Shown: piece after piece, positions 9,023 to 19,420 of the stretch | Layout of the letters: every line of letters starts with the position of its first letter | Numbering within the stretch: position 1 is the first letter of the stretch | Assembly: GCF_031460495.1 (NCBI RefSeq) | Contig: NZ_JAVKTS010000003.1 | Span: forward strand, 1 to 64,000 | DNA length: 64,000 bases | Direction: 5' to 3' | Source: Tissierella sp. | Lineage (GTDB): Bacteria; Bacillota; Clostridia; Tissierellales; Tissierellaceae | Program-made: the position numbers and the translations under genes | The notes under the pieces: model-generated | What the model was told of the DNA's origin: nothing | Seen by the model: only the letters and a program-made list of their open reading frames with translations | The model's database searches: none

Positions 9023-10230
9023 CCATAATAAAAATAATAGTATACTTCTTCACCTTTTACAAAATAATCCTCGTATCTTCCACCCTTCTCTAAAGATCTG
9101 GATTGTTTATCATAAATAGGCTTATAGTCTAGATTTTTTATTTTTTCTTTTATATTATTTAGAATAAACTCTTTTTTGTATTTATCATCTATTTTACTAT
9201 TTACACTGAAATTTTTAAATATTATATAAGAACCTATTAAACAGGCAATCTTTTTAACATAATTATCTATTTTGTTTAATAAGAAATGCTCATTATAGAA
9301 TGCATAATTACTGCTTCCAGAAATATCAACAAGAACATCTATTGATTTATCTTGTATAGGAATTTTGGTAAAATCAGAACATATGAAAATTATATTCTTA
9401 TTGCATTCTATAGTCTCCAGCATCCCTTTCAAAAACTTATGTCTGCCTAAATCATTATCAATAGCTATATAAATTGAATCCTCAGGCAGTTCATTATAAA
9501 TATTTCTTAAGAAAAAACCAACACCAGATCCCAATTCTAATATTGTTTTATTTTTAAAATCATCAAAATCTATTTTTTTACAAACCAACTCTAAATTTTT
9601 ATACATATTATCTAAATATTCAATATCCGTTGAGCTTATATATTCTTCTATATAATTAGAGTCAAATTGAAATCCATTATGATTTAACTCATCGTTAATT
9701 ATCAATATCCCATCTTCAATATTATACTCCACTCCACACTTGCATTTTAAAACCCCATCAATTACTTTATTTTTATCTATATTTCCTTTTAAGAGAATTA
9801 AATCATCTTTGCATTGCAAACATTTAAATATATTCAAATTTCTAAAATCAATACCAATTTTATTTCTAGGTTTTTCTTTACAATTGTTTAACTCCTGTAT
9901 TTCAAATTTAAGATTATCTCTAATTTCTTTAAGATTACCTATTTCCTGTTCTATACTCTTATATTTATTATCAAAAAATGTTTTATAATATTGATTTTGT
10001 TCATATGGAGTGAGATTTCCAAACCTTCGAAATATGAGTATAGCCTTTATTTCATTTAATGTAAATCTCATATCTTTTAGGTTCAAAATATCTTCTAGAT
10101 CTGATTTGCATCTATCATCAAAATGATATTGTCCTCCCTGCATTTCAGGTATAATCAATCCCAACTCCATATAATGCCTAACAGTATCTATTGTAAGATT
10201 GTTACTTTCAGCGAATTTTCCTATTCTCAC
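9013..10230 (-). CDS. MerR-type HTH fused to zinc-ribbon methyltransferase
   Basis: A 405-residue fusion. Residues 1-70 form a MerR-type winged helix (RIGKFAESNNLTIDTVRHY, then a GQYHF wing). A helical linker follows. A cysteine pair set CLQC and CKC resembles a Trm112 or RlmA-type zinc ribbon. From about residue 240 there is a class I SAM-dependent methyltransferase with motif I LELGSGVGFF. MerR proteins sense a ligand and remodel promoters; here the sensor position is taken by an enzyme. The start chosen is a GTG at 10230 behind GGTGGTGA; the open frame extends to 10311 but without a ribosome binding site. It could control its own or a neighbouring resistance or modification function. Confidence 0.75.
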   Translation of the reverse strand: MRIGKFAESNNLTIDTVRHYMELGLIIPEMQGGQYHFDDRCKSDLEDILNLKDMRFTLNEIKAILIFRRFGNLTPYEQNQYYKTFFDNKYKSIEQEIGNLKEIRDNLKFEIQELNNCKEKPRNKIGIDFRNLNIFKCLQCKDDLILLKGNIDKNKVIDGVLKCKCGVEYNIEDGILIINDELNHNGFQFDSNYIEEYISSTDIEYLDNMYKNLELVCKKIDFDDFKNKTILELGSGVGFFLRNIYNELPEDSIYIAIDNDLGRHKFLKGMLETIECNKNIIFICSDFTKIPIQDKSIDVLVDISGSSNYAFYNEHFLLNKIDNYVKKIACLIGSYIIFKNFSVNSKIDDKYKKEFILNNIKEKIKNLDYKPIYDKQSRSLEKGGRYEDYFVKGEEVYYYFYYGKR

Positions 10231-10395
10231 TAAATCACCACCTAATATTATAATAATATCATAAAATGGCAATTTATGTATCCCTAGTTTTGATATGAAA
10301 AAATGTATCAAAATACTATTTATAGATCCTTTAGCTTATCTGCCAACAATATTTATTGTATAGATAGATGAGCTATTTCAAAAGATAGTGTCTAA

Positions 10396-10448
10396 ATAAA
10401 AAGATGCGCTTCATAACTGATTTATCAGTTATGAAACGCATCTTTTTT
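10396..10448 (-). terminator. Terminator of mutS2
   Basis: Long hairpin: AAAAAGATGCG plus CTTCATAACTG pair with CAGTTATGAA and CGCATCTTTTTT around ATTTAT, with a T-run on both strands. Downstream of mutS2, between it and the MerR fusion gene. Confidence 0.7.
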
Positions 10449-10467
10449 AAGACTTTTTATAAATCAC

Positions 10468-12846
10468 TTATTTAACTTCAACTATTGTAACTCCGTCTCC
10501 GCCTTCACCATATACACCTAACCTAGATGTTCTAACATGCTTATGTCCTCTTAGATAACCTTTTATTCCATCTCTTAGGACTCCCGTTCCTTTGCCATGG
10601 ATTATATTTATTTGCTTTAATCCAGCAATATATGCATTATCCAAGTATTTATCCAATTCAAGGAAAGCTTCATCTAGGTTTTTTCCTCTTAAATCAATTT
10701 CTGTACTTATGTCCTTAGATTTGGAGCTCATTATTGTTTTGTTAGATCCGCGAACTCTCTCCTCTTCATCTGAATTTGCTCGCCTTAAGGTAGTTATATG
10801 AGCTGTTATTTTCATTATACCTACCTGAATTCTAACATTCCCATTATCATCAGGGTCTTCAAGAACTGTTCCCTTTTGACCAAAAGTCAATACCTCTACA
10901 GTTTCACCAGCCTTAAGATTCTTCGGTGGTTTTTTGGCTTTTACATTTAAAACATTAGCAGATACTTCTCCCTCTGCTATATTTAATTTGGCCTTTAACT
11001 TATCCTGTGCTTCCTGAATCTTTTTATTTCTATCCTTTTCAATTTCAGATGATATTTCTCTTAGTTCGCCTACTAAAGAGTCAGCATCTTCTTTTGCTAC
11101 TCTTAGGATGTTTCTTGCATCTTCCTTAGCTTTTTGAAGAATCTTGTCTCTCATTTCCTTTGTTTTATCTTTTTCTACAGCTAAGTCTTCCTTTAGTCTT
11201 GCAACTTCTAGTCTATACTTTTCAGCCTCAGCTCTATTTTCCTCAGTAGCTAATCTATCCTTTTCCATAGCCTGTAGTACATCTTCAAATTCTACATTTT
11301 CATTGGAAATTAACTCCCTAGCATAGTCTATAATATATTCCTGTAATCCAAGCCTCTTAGATATTTCAAAGGCATTTGACTTCCCTGGCACTCCAATAAG
11401 TAATTTGTAAGTAGGGCTTAAAGTCTCTACATCAAACTCTACTGATGCATTTCTCACCTTTTCAGTAGTTAGTGCATATATCTTTAATTGGCTATAGTGA
11501 GTTGTAGCAATAGTTCTAACGTTTAACTTTAATAAACGGTCCAATATTGACATGGCAAGAGCTGCACCCTCAGTTGGATCAGTTCCAGCACCAAGTTCAT
11601 CAAATAATATTAAACTATTATATTCAACCTTATCCAATATGTCCACAATATTTACCATATGGGATGAAAAAGTTGATAGGGATTGCTCAATACTTTGCTC
11701 ATCTCCAATATCTGCAAATACTTGATTAAATATAGCTATCTCAGAATTAAAATCAGCAGGAATATGAAGTCCAGATTGAGCCATCAAGGTAAGCAAGCCT
11801 ACAGTCTTTAGTGTAACTGTTTTACCTCCAGTATTTGGTCCTGTGATTATTAGAGAATTAAACTCTTTTCCCATATATACATCTATTGGCACAACTTTCT
11901 TTACATCCAATATAGGATGTCTGCCTTTTTTAATATTTATATAACCCTTCTCATTCAAGATTGGTCTAGTGGCTTTCATATCTAGAGCTAATTTTCCTTT
12001 AGCAAAGATACTATCTAAGTCCTGAAGGATTTTTTGATTATTTAATATACTTTCAGCTTCCTGTGCTACTAAGTTTGATAGTTCTCTAAGAATTCTCTCT
12101 ATCTCTTCTCTTTCCTTTAATTCTAGCTCTTTAAGTTCGTTGTTTAAATTAACTATAACCATAGGCTCAACAAATATAGTTGCTCCACTTGAACTCATAT
12201 CATGAACTAATCCAGGTACTTGCCCTCGGTTCTCGGATTTAACTGGTATTACATACCTACCTTCACGCATGGTTACGATATTATCTTGTAGGTATTTTTT
12301 ATTGGATTGAGAATTTATTATAGAGTTTAACTTGTCTTTTATAGACTCATTTTTACTGATTATTTGTCTTCTTACATTTCTCAATGTAGAGCTAGCATTA
12401 TCAGATATATCGTTCTCAGATATAATAGCATTATTTATTTCATCTTCAATATGTTTAAATATCCTAAGATCCTCTACTAATCCTTCGATTATAGGAAATG
12501 CTGAAGCTTTATCATCCTTTGACTCCTTAATATATCCTTTCAAGCCTCTAGACACCCTCAGAGAATCCGATACCTTAAGTAATCCTCCCGGACTAAGGGA
12601 ACCACCTATTTCTACCCTCTTAACCTCAGGAGCAATACTGTGAATACCATAAAGAGGAGGATTACCTCTCTTAAGCATAAGAGAATATGCCTCTTCTGTT
12701 TCTCTTTGAAGATACTCTATTTCTTCAATATTAGTTAAAGGTTCTATTTCTTTTATCTTATCCTTACCTAATTGTGATTCTGCTTTTCCAATTAGAATTT
12801 CAATAATCTTATTATACTCTAATGCCTTTAAAGTCTTTGCATTCAT
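10468..12846 (-). CDS. mutS2: Endonuclease MutS2
   Basis: A 792-residue MutS2. The order is an N-terminal helical/lever region, the MutS-type ATPase with Walker A GPNTGGKTVT near residue 335 and the signature STFSSHM, a long coiled coil (about 510-640), a KOW-like patch, and a C-terminal Smr nuclease domain (from about residue 715, IDLRGKN and HGKGTG). Family knowledge: MutS2 suppresses recombination and in Bacillus splits collided ribosomes. It sits 13 bp after the U32 peptidase gene, so it is probably the last gene of the zapA-U32-mutS2 operon. Full length. Confidence 0.96.
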   Translation of the reverse strand: MNAKTLKALEYNKIIEILIGKAESQLGKDKIKEIEPLTNIEEIEYLQRETEEAYSLMLKRGNPPLYGIHSIAPEVKRVEIGGSLSPGGLLKVSDSLRVSRGLKGYIKESKDDKASAFPIIEGLVEDLRIFKHIEDEINNAIISENDISDNASSTLRNVRRQIISKNESIKDKLNSIINSQSNKKYLQDNIVTMREGRYVIPVKSENRGQVPGLVHDMSSSGATIFVEPMVIVNLNNELKELELKEREEIERILRELSNLVAQEAESILNNQKILQDLDSIFAKGKLALDMKATRPILNEKGYINIKKGRHPILDVKKVVPIDVYMGKEFNSLIITGPNTGGKTVTLKTVGLLTLMAQSGLHIPADFNSEIAIFNQVFADIGDEQSIEQSLSTFSSHMVNIVDILDKVEYNSLILFDELGAGTDPTEGAALAMSILDRLLKLNVRTIATTHYSQLKIYALTTEKVRNASVEFDVETLSPTYKLLIGVPGKSNAFEISKRLGLQEYIIDYARELISNENVEFEDVLQAMEKDRLATEENRAEAEKYRLEVARLKEDLAVEKDKTKEMRDKILQKAKEDARNILRVAKEDADSLVGELREISSEIEKDRNKKIQEAQDKLKAKLNIAEGEVSANVLNVKAKKPPKNLKAGETVEVLTFGQKGTVLEDPDDNGNVRIQVGIMKITAHITTLRRANSDEEERVRGSNKTIMSSKSKDISTEIDLRGKNLDEAFLELDKYLDNAYIAGLKQINIIHGKGTGVLRDGIKGYLRGHKHVRTSRLGVYGEGGDGVTIVEVK

Positions 12847-12859
12847 ATATTCACCTCAT

Positions 12860-15274
12860 TTACATTACACCTCTAAAATAGTGGCCATTTGTAATACTTG
12901 TATTTTCTCTAAAACTTTCTATAAATTCTCTTGCAGCATTATCATCTATTACACCCTTACTATAGTCATAGAAGGCTCTTTGTATATTTCTAATGTTTTT
13001 TGACTCCATGGTAAAATCTAATCTTGCCATGGATATTCCGTTATTGTAAATCTGTTTTAAACTATCTAGTACCATTAGTGGAACAGAGTTGTAAATATTT
13101 GTAAATCCATCTCTTCTATCCATCTTAAATGTAACATTCATTCTATCTTTTATTCCATATCCCTTAGCATACTGGCAGCTTCCACAAGCCTTATCATTTT
13201 TACATCCCTTAACCAAAGACATAGGACAGTGCTTTGTAACCATAACTGGTAAATATCCATAGACAATAGCTTCAGTTAAAGCAGCTGAATCTTCGTTAAT
13301 CTTCTTAATTTGATTTAGATTTAATTCTGGCGATAATGTTATACTGCCAAGACCAATTTTCTCAAGATAATCTAATGTAAAGTTATTAAATACATTAAGC
13401 CCAATGTCTCCATGAATCTTTAAATCAAATCTATCTTGCATATATTTTAGACTTCCAAGATTTGAAACAGATATACCATCAATTTCTTTCTCTACAGTCT
13501 CAATGATTTCACCTAAATTGTCTAATCCCTCTTGATATAGTATTTTATCAGTCCAGATATAAATTTCTTTATCCTGTTCTTTTACTTTATTAACTGCCTT
13601 TTCTAAATTTTCATAGAAAGCTAAATATACTCTATCTAATTTATCTAGATCAAGTTGATTAAATTGATCCATACTATTAACTCTTACGCTGATTTTATTA
13701 TCCGTATCTTTCCTATCCTTAGTGAATTTAAAAAAGCTTTTCTTTTTCTCTTCATACTCCTTAGAGTCTATAGCTTTTCTATGATTAGTCTTTTCTACTA
13801 GTTTATCTAATTTTTCAATAGCATCTCGTCTTAGGAGATTCAGTGTAGATACTGGAAGATATGCTCCTTCATCAAGATTAATACTTATATTATTTAGGCT
13901 ATAAGTAGTATCACCCAGCTTTGATAATTGTTCAATTACCTTTTCCTTTGTAAGAGATACCCTTTCAGATCTTTCTACTTTGGATTCTGCAATGGCAGTA
14001 ACCATCTTTCCCCTATACATAATCATTAATTTTGGATTTTCATCTATGTTTATATTTATTTCCATATCTATAGGATTTTTTATTCTTTCTGCTTGGTAAC
14101 TCGCCTTAGAATCATTTAATAGCTTTACACTGGAAGTCTTATATACTAAAGAATCATTTAATATATATCCAGGTTTTTCTATTTTCATTGTAGTACCCTT
14201 TTTCCCAGAGAATGGAGCCTTTATACCTTTATATTCACCATTTACAGTGATAAATTCCATTCCATCTCCTTCATCTATGTCCTCTTCAAGCAAGATAAAT
14301 ACATTATATTTATCTGCCCTAGAAACTTTGCCTAATAAGATCCCTCTGTTATCAGGTCTATCTACAGTGACTAAATTTCTACCAAAGTCCCCAAACATCA
14401 AGCCTTTAGTAAATCCTCTATTAAATATTTGTTCTACATCTTTCTTATCCTCAATTGATAAGTTTTTACTACCCTCATCTAATGCTTTTCTATAGTTTTT
14501 TACAACAGTAGCCACATATTCCGGTCTTTTCATTCTACCTTCTATTTTTAATGATATTATCCCACTTTCAACTATTTCTTCAATATCTTCCAATGTATTT
14601 AAATCCCTAGGACTAAGTATATGTTTCTTATCCCATTCTTTAATAACATTGCCCTTATCATCCACTAAAGTAGATGGCATCCTACAAGGTTGTGCACATT
14701 TTCCTCTGTTTCCACTTCTTCCACCAATCATACTACTCATTAAACATTGGCCAGAATAAGAAACACAAAGAGCCCCATGAATAAAAGCTTCTAGCTCAAT
14801 TGGGGTGTTCTTGTGGATATATTTAATTTCATTTATAGGTGTCTCCCTAGCCAATACTACCCTAGTGAAGCCCATATCATGAAGAAACTCTGCGCCAGGC
14901 AAATTGTTTATGGTCATTTGGGTACTTCCATGGACATCTAGTCCTGGAAACAATTCTAGTATAAGATTGGCAAGACCTAAGTCCTGCACTATTATTGCAT
15001 CAACATCTATTTCATAAAGAAATTTTATATAATCTATTACCTCTTCTATCTCAGTATTATCCATCAATATATTAGAAGTCACATATACTTTAACTCCTCT
15101 TAAATGGGCATAACTAACAGCAGCTTTTAGCTCTTCAAAATCAAAATTTGATGCATAATGTCTAGCGCTAAAAAGCTTTCCTCCTAAATACACAGCATTT
15201 GCTCCATTTTGTATAGCAGCATGGAGAGATTCCATACTACCTACAGGAGCTAGTAATTCTATATTATTATTCAA
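12860..15274 (-). CDS. U32 family peptidase/hydroxylase (RlhA-like)
   Basis: An 804-residue U32 protein with the signature AFIHGALCVSYSGQC and the following NRGKCAQPCR, and a long C-terminal extension with cysteines CPMSLVKGCKND. Family knowledge: U32 proteins carry cysteine ligands for an Fe-S cluster; E. coli RlhA hydroxylates 23S rRNA, while others were described as collagenases. I prefer a TTG start at 15274, because GGAGGAAG sits 10-12 bases upstream and the start then falls 4 bp after the zapA stop. The ATG at 15313 would overlap zapA by 35 bp and has no ribosome binding site. Confidence 0.85.
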   Translation of the reverse strand: MNNNIELLAPVGSMESLHAAIQNGANAVYLGGKLFSARHYASNFDFEELKAAVSYAHLRGVKVYVTSNILMDNTEIEEVIDYIKFLYEIDVDAIIVQDLGLANLILELFPGLDVHGSTQMTINNLPGAEFLHDMGFTRVVLARETPINEIKYIHKNTPIELEAFIHGALCVSYSGQCLMSSMIGGRSGNRGKCAQPCRMPSTLVDDKGNVIKEWDKKHILSPRDLNTLEDIEEIVESGIISLKIEGRMKRPEYVATVVKNYRKALDEGSKNLSIEDKKDVEQIFNRGFTKGLMFGDFGRNLVTVDRPDNRGILLGKVSRADKYNVFILLEEDIDEGDGMEFITVNGEYKGIKAPFSGKKGTTMKIEKPGYILNDSLVYKTSSVKLLNDSKASYQAERIKNPIDMEININIDENPKLMIMYRGKMVTAIAESKVERSERVSLTKEKVIEQLSKLGDTTYSLNNISINLDEGAYLPVSTLNLLRRDAIEKLDKLVEKTNHRKAIDSKEYEEKKKSFFKFTKDRKDTDNKISVRVNSMDQFNQLDLDKLDRVYLAFYENLEKAVNKVKEQDKEIYIWTDKILYQEGLDNLGEIIETVEKEIDGISVSNLGSLKYMQDRFDLKIHGDIGLNVFNNFTLDYLEKIGLGSITLSPELNLNQIKKINEDSAALTEAIVYGYLPVMVTKHCPMSLVKGCKNDKACGSCQYAKGYGIKDRMNVTFKMDRRDGFTNIYNSVPLMVLDSLKQIYNNGISMARLDFTMESKNIRNIQRAFYDYSKGVIDDNAAREFIESFRENTSITNGHYFRGVM

Positions 15275-15278
15275 TGGC

Positions 15279-15848
15279 TTAAACTTCCTCCTTGGCAAAA
15301 ATATTTTTCTCATTATCTAATCGTCTTATTACTTCTCCTAATTCCTTCTTCGTTTCAATTAGTTCAATCTGATTATTAAATACTTTATCTTGTAAAGTCT
15401 TTATCATCTTTTGACTATCCGCAAGTTCTTTTTCCTTTAGTTCTAATGCTTGCTCATATTCAATTGCTTCTTTAGTAATATACTCAGTATCCATTTTTGA
15501 TTTAAGTAGATCATCTTTATACATTTGACATTGCTTCTCTAGACTTTCAATAGTAGATTTTGCATCTCTTAATTCATCTATTGCACTTCCGTATTTTTCC
15601 ATGGGATCCTTTGACTGATCTTCTAATTCTTCTAATTTTGATTTGATCTTATGCAGTTCATCTGCTATGTTTAACGCTGCTAAAGTAGCTGACATTGTTT
15701 GACAAAGTCTGTCATTCTTAGATGATAAATCTTTTATCTTCTTATCCACATAAACAGCAAGAGTTCTAACATAATCTTCATTATCAGATCCCACTACTGT
15801 AAAGTTACGACCATCTATTAATATGTTAATCTTCTTTTTTTCTGTCAT
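15279..15848 (-). CDS. zapA: Cell division protein ZapA (extended)
   Basis: ZapA binds and bundles FtsZ at the division ring. The ZapA fold is residues 1-75 (INILIDGRNFTVVG, then the ATLAALNIADEL helix). The rest, to residue 189, is a long coiled coil rich in Glu and Lys, about twice the usual ZapA length. AAGGGGGA precedes the ATG. It is the first gene of the zapA-U32-mutS2 unit, a common Clostridial arrangement. Confidence 0.88.
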   Translation of the reverse strand: MTEKKKINILIDGRNFTVVGSDNEDYVRTLAVYVDKKIKDLSSKNDRLCQTMSATLAALNIADELHKIKSKLEELEDQSKDPMEKYGSAIDELRDAKSTIESLEKQCQMYKDDLLKSKMDTEYITKEAIEYEQALELKEKELADSQKMIKTLQDKVFNNQIELIETKKELGEVIRRLDNEKNIFAKEEV

Positions 15849-15920
15849 AACTTATTCATCCCCCTTATAGTTTATAATCTATATATTCGACATAACTTCT
15901 GTTTTTCCTTCTTTTTTTGG

Positions 15921-15950
15921 AAAAAAGAGTAGATAATTCTACTCTTTTTT
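15921..15950 (-). terminator. pheT terminator
   Basis: A perfect 13-bp stem, AAAAAAGAGTAGA against TCTACTCTTTTTT with loop TAAT, starting at the last base of pheT. Confidence 0.85.
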
Positions 15951-18343
15951 TATGATCTAAGCTTAGCGTCAAAACTATTTTCTAGATCATCTATGATAGC
16001 CTGTTGGATAATATTAACTTCCTCTTCCCTTAAGGTTCTATCAAAAGATCTATAAGTAATAGAATATGCTACACTCTTCATACCATCTGGTATTTGATCT
16101 CCAGTATATATGTCGAATAATTCAATTTTCTCAATTAATCCCTTCCCATGCTTTGAGATAGTCTTTTGAATATCTCCTACTAATACATCCTCCTTCATTA
16201 CCAATGCCAAATCTCTAAGCATTGATGGATACTTAGGTAGTGCCTTGTATTTAATTTCAGTATTGGTTAATTCAACTATCCTATCAAAATCAATATGTCC
16301 AATATATACTCTATCTTTAATATTGTAATTTTGTGCAACATCTATATGGACTTCACCAATGGTACCTAATTCCTTACCAGCTAGGATTAACTTAGCTGTT
16401 CTTCCTGGATGGAAAATAGGATTATCCTCTTCTCTAATATACTCAACATCTTTTATTCCCAATCGTGCCAAAACAGTATTAACAGCTTCCTTTAATGAGT
16501 AAAAATCTTTTTTACCATATATACCAAAGGAAAGCACCTTTTTCTCTACAGGCAATTCAACTATTGGAAATTCTTTTCCTAAAAATATATTCCCTATTTC
16601 ATATAAGTAGGCTTCTTCCACTCCACGACTGTAGTTTCTACTAAGTAGCTCCATCATATTTGAAATTAAAGTGGTCCTCATTACTGAATAGTCTTCTCCC
16701 AATGGATTCAAAAGCCTAATATACTTTCTCAAAGGACTATCTTCTGGCAGATTAATTTTATCATATGCCTTTGGGCTAATGAAAGAATAAGTCATTACTT
16801 CATTAAATCCTAGGCCTTGTAGGATTGATTTAGTTTTATCTTCAATTCTCTTTTCATATGGCTTTTCACCTCTGGTAAGCACACCTACTAATGGTTTGCT
16901 TTCTATATTATGAAAACCATAAAGTCTACCAATCTCTTCAATTAAATCTACTTCTGACTCGAGGTCAAGTCTAAATGTTGGTATTACAACATTGATTAAA
17001 CCACCAAGGACCTCAGATTTCAATCCCAAACCATTTAGATAATCAACCATAGCATCAGTAGATATTTCAATACCTAATAGTTTATTAACTCTAGATGGTC
17101 TTAGGGTTATTGTACTCTCTTCTCTTTTTTCCTTATATAAATCAATATTTCCAGAAACAACTGTACCAGCACCAATTAGTTCAATTAATTGACAAACTCT
17201 GTCAACTGCTGTTTTTCCTAGATTTGGATCAATTCCTTTTTCAAATCTTGTAGATGCTTCTGACCTTAAACCGAATTTCTTTGATGTAAGTCTGATACTC
17301 TTCCCATTAAAATTAGCTCCTTCTAACAGAACATACTTGGTATCTCTAGTGATTTCACTATCCAAACCACCCATCACTCCTGCAATACCAATAGCTTTTA
17401 CAGCATCAGCAATAACCAAGTCCGATGGACTAAGTTCTCTCTCAACTTCATCTAAGGTAATTAGTTTTTCCCCTTCATCTGCCTGCCTTACAATAATCTT
17501 TCTACCTTCTACTTTTTCCAAATCAAAAGCATGTAAGGGCTCACCATATTCCAACATAACAAAGTTTGTTATATCTACTACATTGCTTATAGGCCTTATC
17601 CCAGCTTCCATAAGCCTTGTTTGCATCCAAAGTGGGGATGCTTGAATACTTACATCCTTTACAACCTTTGCATAATATCTATTACAATTATCAGATGCTA
17701 CTTCTATAGAATCTAAATATTTATTTATTTCTTCTACTTCATTTTCTATTTTAATCTCTGGCTCTTTAAGTTCTACCTTAAATGTAGCTGCTGCTTCCCT
17801 TGCCATACCAATGATACTTAAGCAGTCTGGCCTATTTGGAGTAATTTCAAATTCAATAACATCTCCATCTAACCCCATAACATCTACTATGGAAGATCCC
17901 AATGGGTACTCTTTATCTAATATGAAAATACCATCTCTTACTTCCTTTGGAATAACACTGTCACTATATCCAAGTTCCTTTAAAGAACATAGCATTCCAT
18001 AGGAATCCACTCCTCTAAAGTTAGTTTTTTCAATAGTAACATCTCCTGGTAATTTGGAGCCAACTATGGCTACAGGAATATAGTCTCCTACATTTACATT
18101 TGTAGCTCCAGTAACTATAGTTAACACTTCATTACCTACATCTATTTTACATATCTGAAGCTTATCCGCATCTTCATGTTTTTCTAATGCCAAAATCTTT
18201 CCTACTATGATATTTTCTATTCCTTTATTCAAAGGTATTATTGACTCTACATGGGATCCAGAAAGTGTAAGCCCATCAGCCAAAGTTCTAGAATCATCAT
18301 TAGAATTTATATAGTCCTTTAACCACTTTATTGGTAATAGCAT
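15950..18343 (-). CDS. pheT: Phenylalanyl-tRNA synthetase beta subunit
   Basis: The beta chain of the alpha2-beta2 PheRS. The 797 residues show the OB-type tRNA-binding domain (about 40-150), B3/B4 editing domain (about 210-380), B5 domain, the catalytic-like domain (LNPLGEDYSVMR), and a C-terminal ferredoxin-fold anticodon-binding domain (from about 705, ALPKYPSMLRDLALVM). AGGAG precedes the ATG, 20 bp after pheS. Cotranscribed with pheS and ended by a strong hairpin. Confidence 0.97.
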   Translation of the reverse strand: MLLPIKWLKDYINSNDDSRTLADGLTLSGSHVESIIPLNKGIENIIVGKILALEKHEDADKLQICKIDVGNEVLTIVTGATNVNVGDYIPVAIVGSKLPGDVTIEKTNFRGVDSYGMLCSLKELGYSDSVIPKEVRDGIFILDKEYPLGSSIVDVMGLDGDVIEFEITPNRPDCLSIIGMAREAAATFKVELKEPEIKIENEVEEINKYLDSIEVASDNCNRYYAKVVKDVSIQASPLWMQTRLMEAGIRPISNVVDITNFVMLEYGEPLHAFDLEKVEGRKIIVRQADEGEKLITLDEVERELSPSDLVIADAVKAIGIAGVMGGLDSEITRDTKYVLLEGANFNGKSIRLTSKKFGLRSEASTRFEKGIDPNLGKTAVDRVCQLIELIGAGTVVSGNIDLYKEKREESTITLRPSRVNKLLGIEISTDAMVDYLNGLGLKSEVLGGLINVVIPTFRLDLESEVDLIEEIGRLYGFHNIESKPLVGVLTRGEKPYEKRIEDKTKSILQGLGFNEVMTYSFISPKAYDKINLPEDSPLRKYIRLLNPLGEDYSVMRTTLISNMMELLSRNYSRGVEEAYLYEIGNIFLGKEFPIVELPVEKKVLSFGIYGKKDFYSLKEAVNTVLARLGIKDVEYIREEDNPIFHPGRTAKLILAGKELGTIGEVHIDVAQNYNIKDRVYIGHIDFDRIVELTNTEIKYKALPKYPSMLRDLALVMKEDVLVGDIQKTISKHGKGLIEKIELFDIYTGDQIPDGMKSVAYSITYRSFDRTLREEEVNIIQQAIIDDLENSFDAKLRS

Positions 18344-18363
18344 CTTCTCACTCCTCTTTCCCT

Positions 18364-19398
18364 CTAAAATTGTTCCAAAAATCTATTGTCATTTTCAAAT
18401 AATAAACGAATATCTGTTATACCATATTTAACCATTGTAATTCTATCAATTCCCATACCAAATGCAAATCCACTATATTTTTCAGAATCAATGCCACAAT
18501 TCTCTAAAACCTTTGGATGAACCATACCACAGCCTAGAAGTTCCATACTCCATCCTGTTTGATTACATGCAGGGCAACCCTCTCCTCTACATTTCAAGCA
18601 AGTTACATCTACCTCAGCAGATGGCTCGGTAAAAGGGAAATGATGTGGTCTATATCTAGTTTTCATATCAGCACCAAATAACTCCTTTATAAATATATCT
18701 AAAGTATGAATCAAATTAGCCATATTAATGTTTTCATCTATAACCAAGCCTTCTAGTTGATGAAACATTGGTGAATGTGTATCATCTACATCATCAAATC
18801 TAAAGGTTCTTCCAGCTGATACCATTCTAAGAGGAGCTCCTAACTCCTTCATAGATCTTATTTGTACAGGTGAGGTATGTGTTCTAAGAAGGATATCATC
18901 TGTTATATAAAAAGTATCTGAAAAATCTCTAGATGGATGGTTTTCTGGAGAATTTAATAAATCAAAGTTATTCTCCACTGTCTCTATTTCAGGACCATGA
19001 ATAACAGAAAATCCCATGGAGATAAATAAGTCTTCCAGCTCTTCTACTGTAGCTAAAAGTGGATGTCTGTGACCTAATTTTTCTTTATGTACATCCATAG
19101 TTATATCTATCTTTTCCTTGCTCATCTTAGCTTTCTTTACTTCATCATTGAGTCTAGACTTCATAGATGAAATGGCCTCTTCTAATTCATCCCTAATTTC
19201 ATTGGCTATTTGCCCAACTATAGGTCTTTCCTCTGCAACTAATTTGCCCATATCTCTTAAAACTGATGTAAGTTCACCCTTTTTCCCTAGGAATCTTACT
19301 CTCAATTGTTCAATATCTTCTAAGCTAACTACATCATTTATGCTGTTCAATGCTATTTCTTTGATTTCAAGCAACTTCTCTCTCATATTTTCCTTCAT
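18364..19398 (-). CDS. pheS: Phenylalanyl-tRNA synthetase alpha subunit
   Basis: The catalytic alpha chain of PheRS (344 residues). An N-terminal coiled coil (1-85) contacts tRNA-Phe; the class II core follows, with motif 2 around MVSAGRTFRFDD and motif 3 GFAFGMGIDRITMV. It carries a four-cysteine insert (CLKCRGEGCPACN) seen in some bacterial PheS. The ATG at 19398 is chosen because AAAGGAG lies upstream; the frame is open to a TTG at 19479, but those extra 27 codons cross a terminator-like hairpin. Confidence 0.96.
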   Translation of the reverse strand: MKENMREKLLEIKEIALNSINDVVSLEDIEQLRVRFLGKKGELTSVLRDMGKLVAEERPIVGQIANEIRDELEEAISSMKSRLNDEVKKAKMSKEKIDITMDVHKEKLGHRHPLLATVEELEDLFISMGFSVIHGPEIETVENNFDLLNSPENHPSRDFSDTFYITDDILLRTHTSPVQIRSMKELGAPLRMVSAGRTFRFDDVDDTHSPMFHQLEGLVIDENINMANLIHTLDIFIKELFGADMKTRYRPHHFPFTEPSAEVDVTCLKCRGEGCPACNQTGWSMELLGCGMVHPKVLENCGIDSEKYSGFAFGMGIDRITMVKYGITDIRLLFENDNRFLEQF

Positions 19399-19420
19399 AT
19401 TTATTACTCCTTTGCAGTAA

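Noticed and set aside
15274-15313. ATG at 15313 as start of the U32 gene
   Set aside because: It overlaps zapA by 35 bp without a ribosome binding site; the TTG at 15274 is behind GGAGG.
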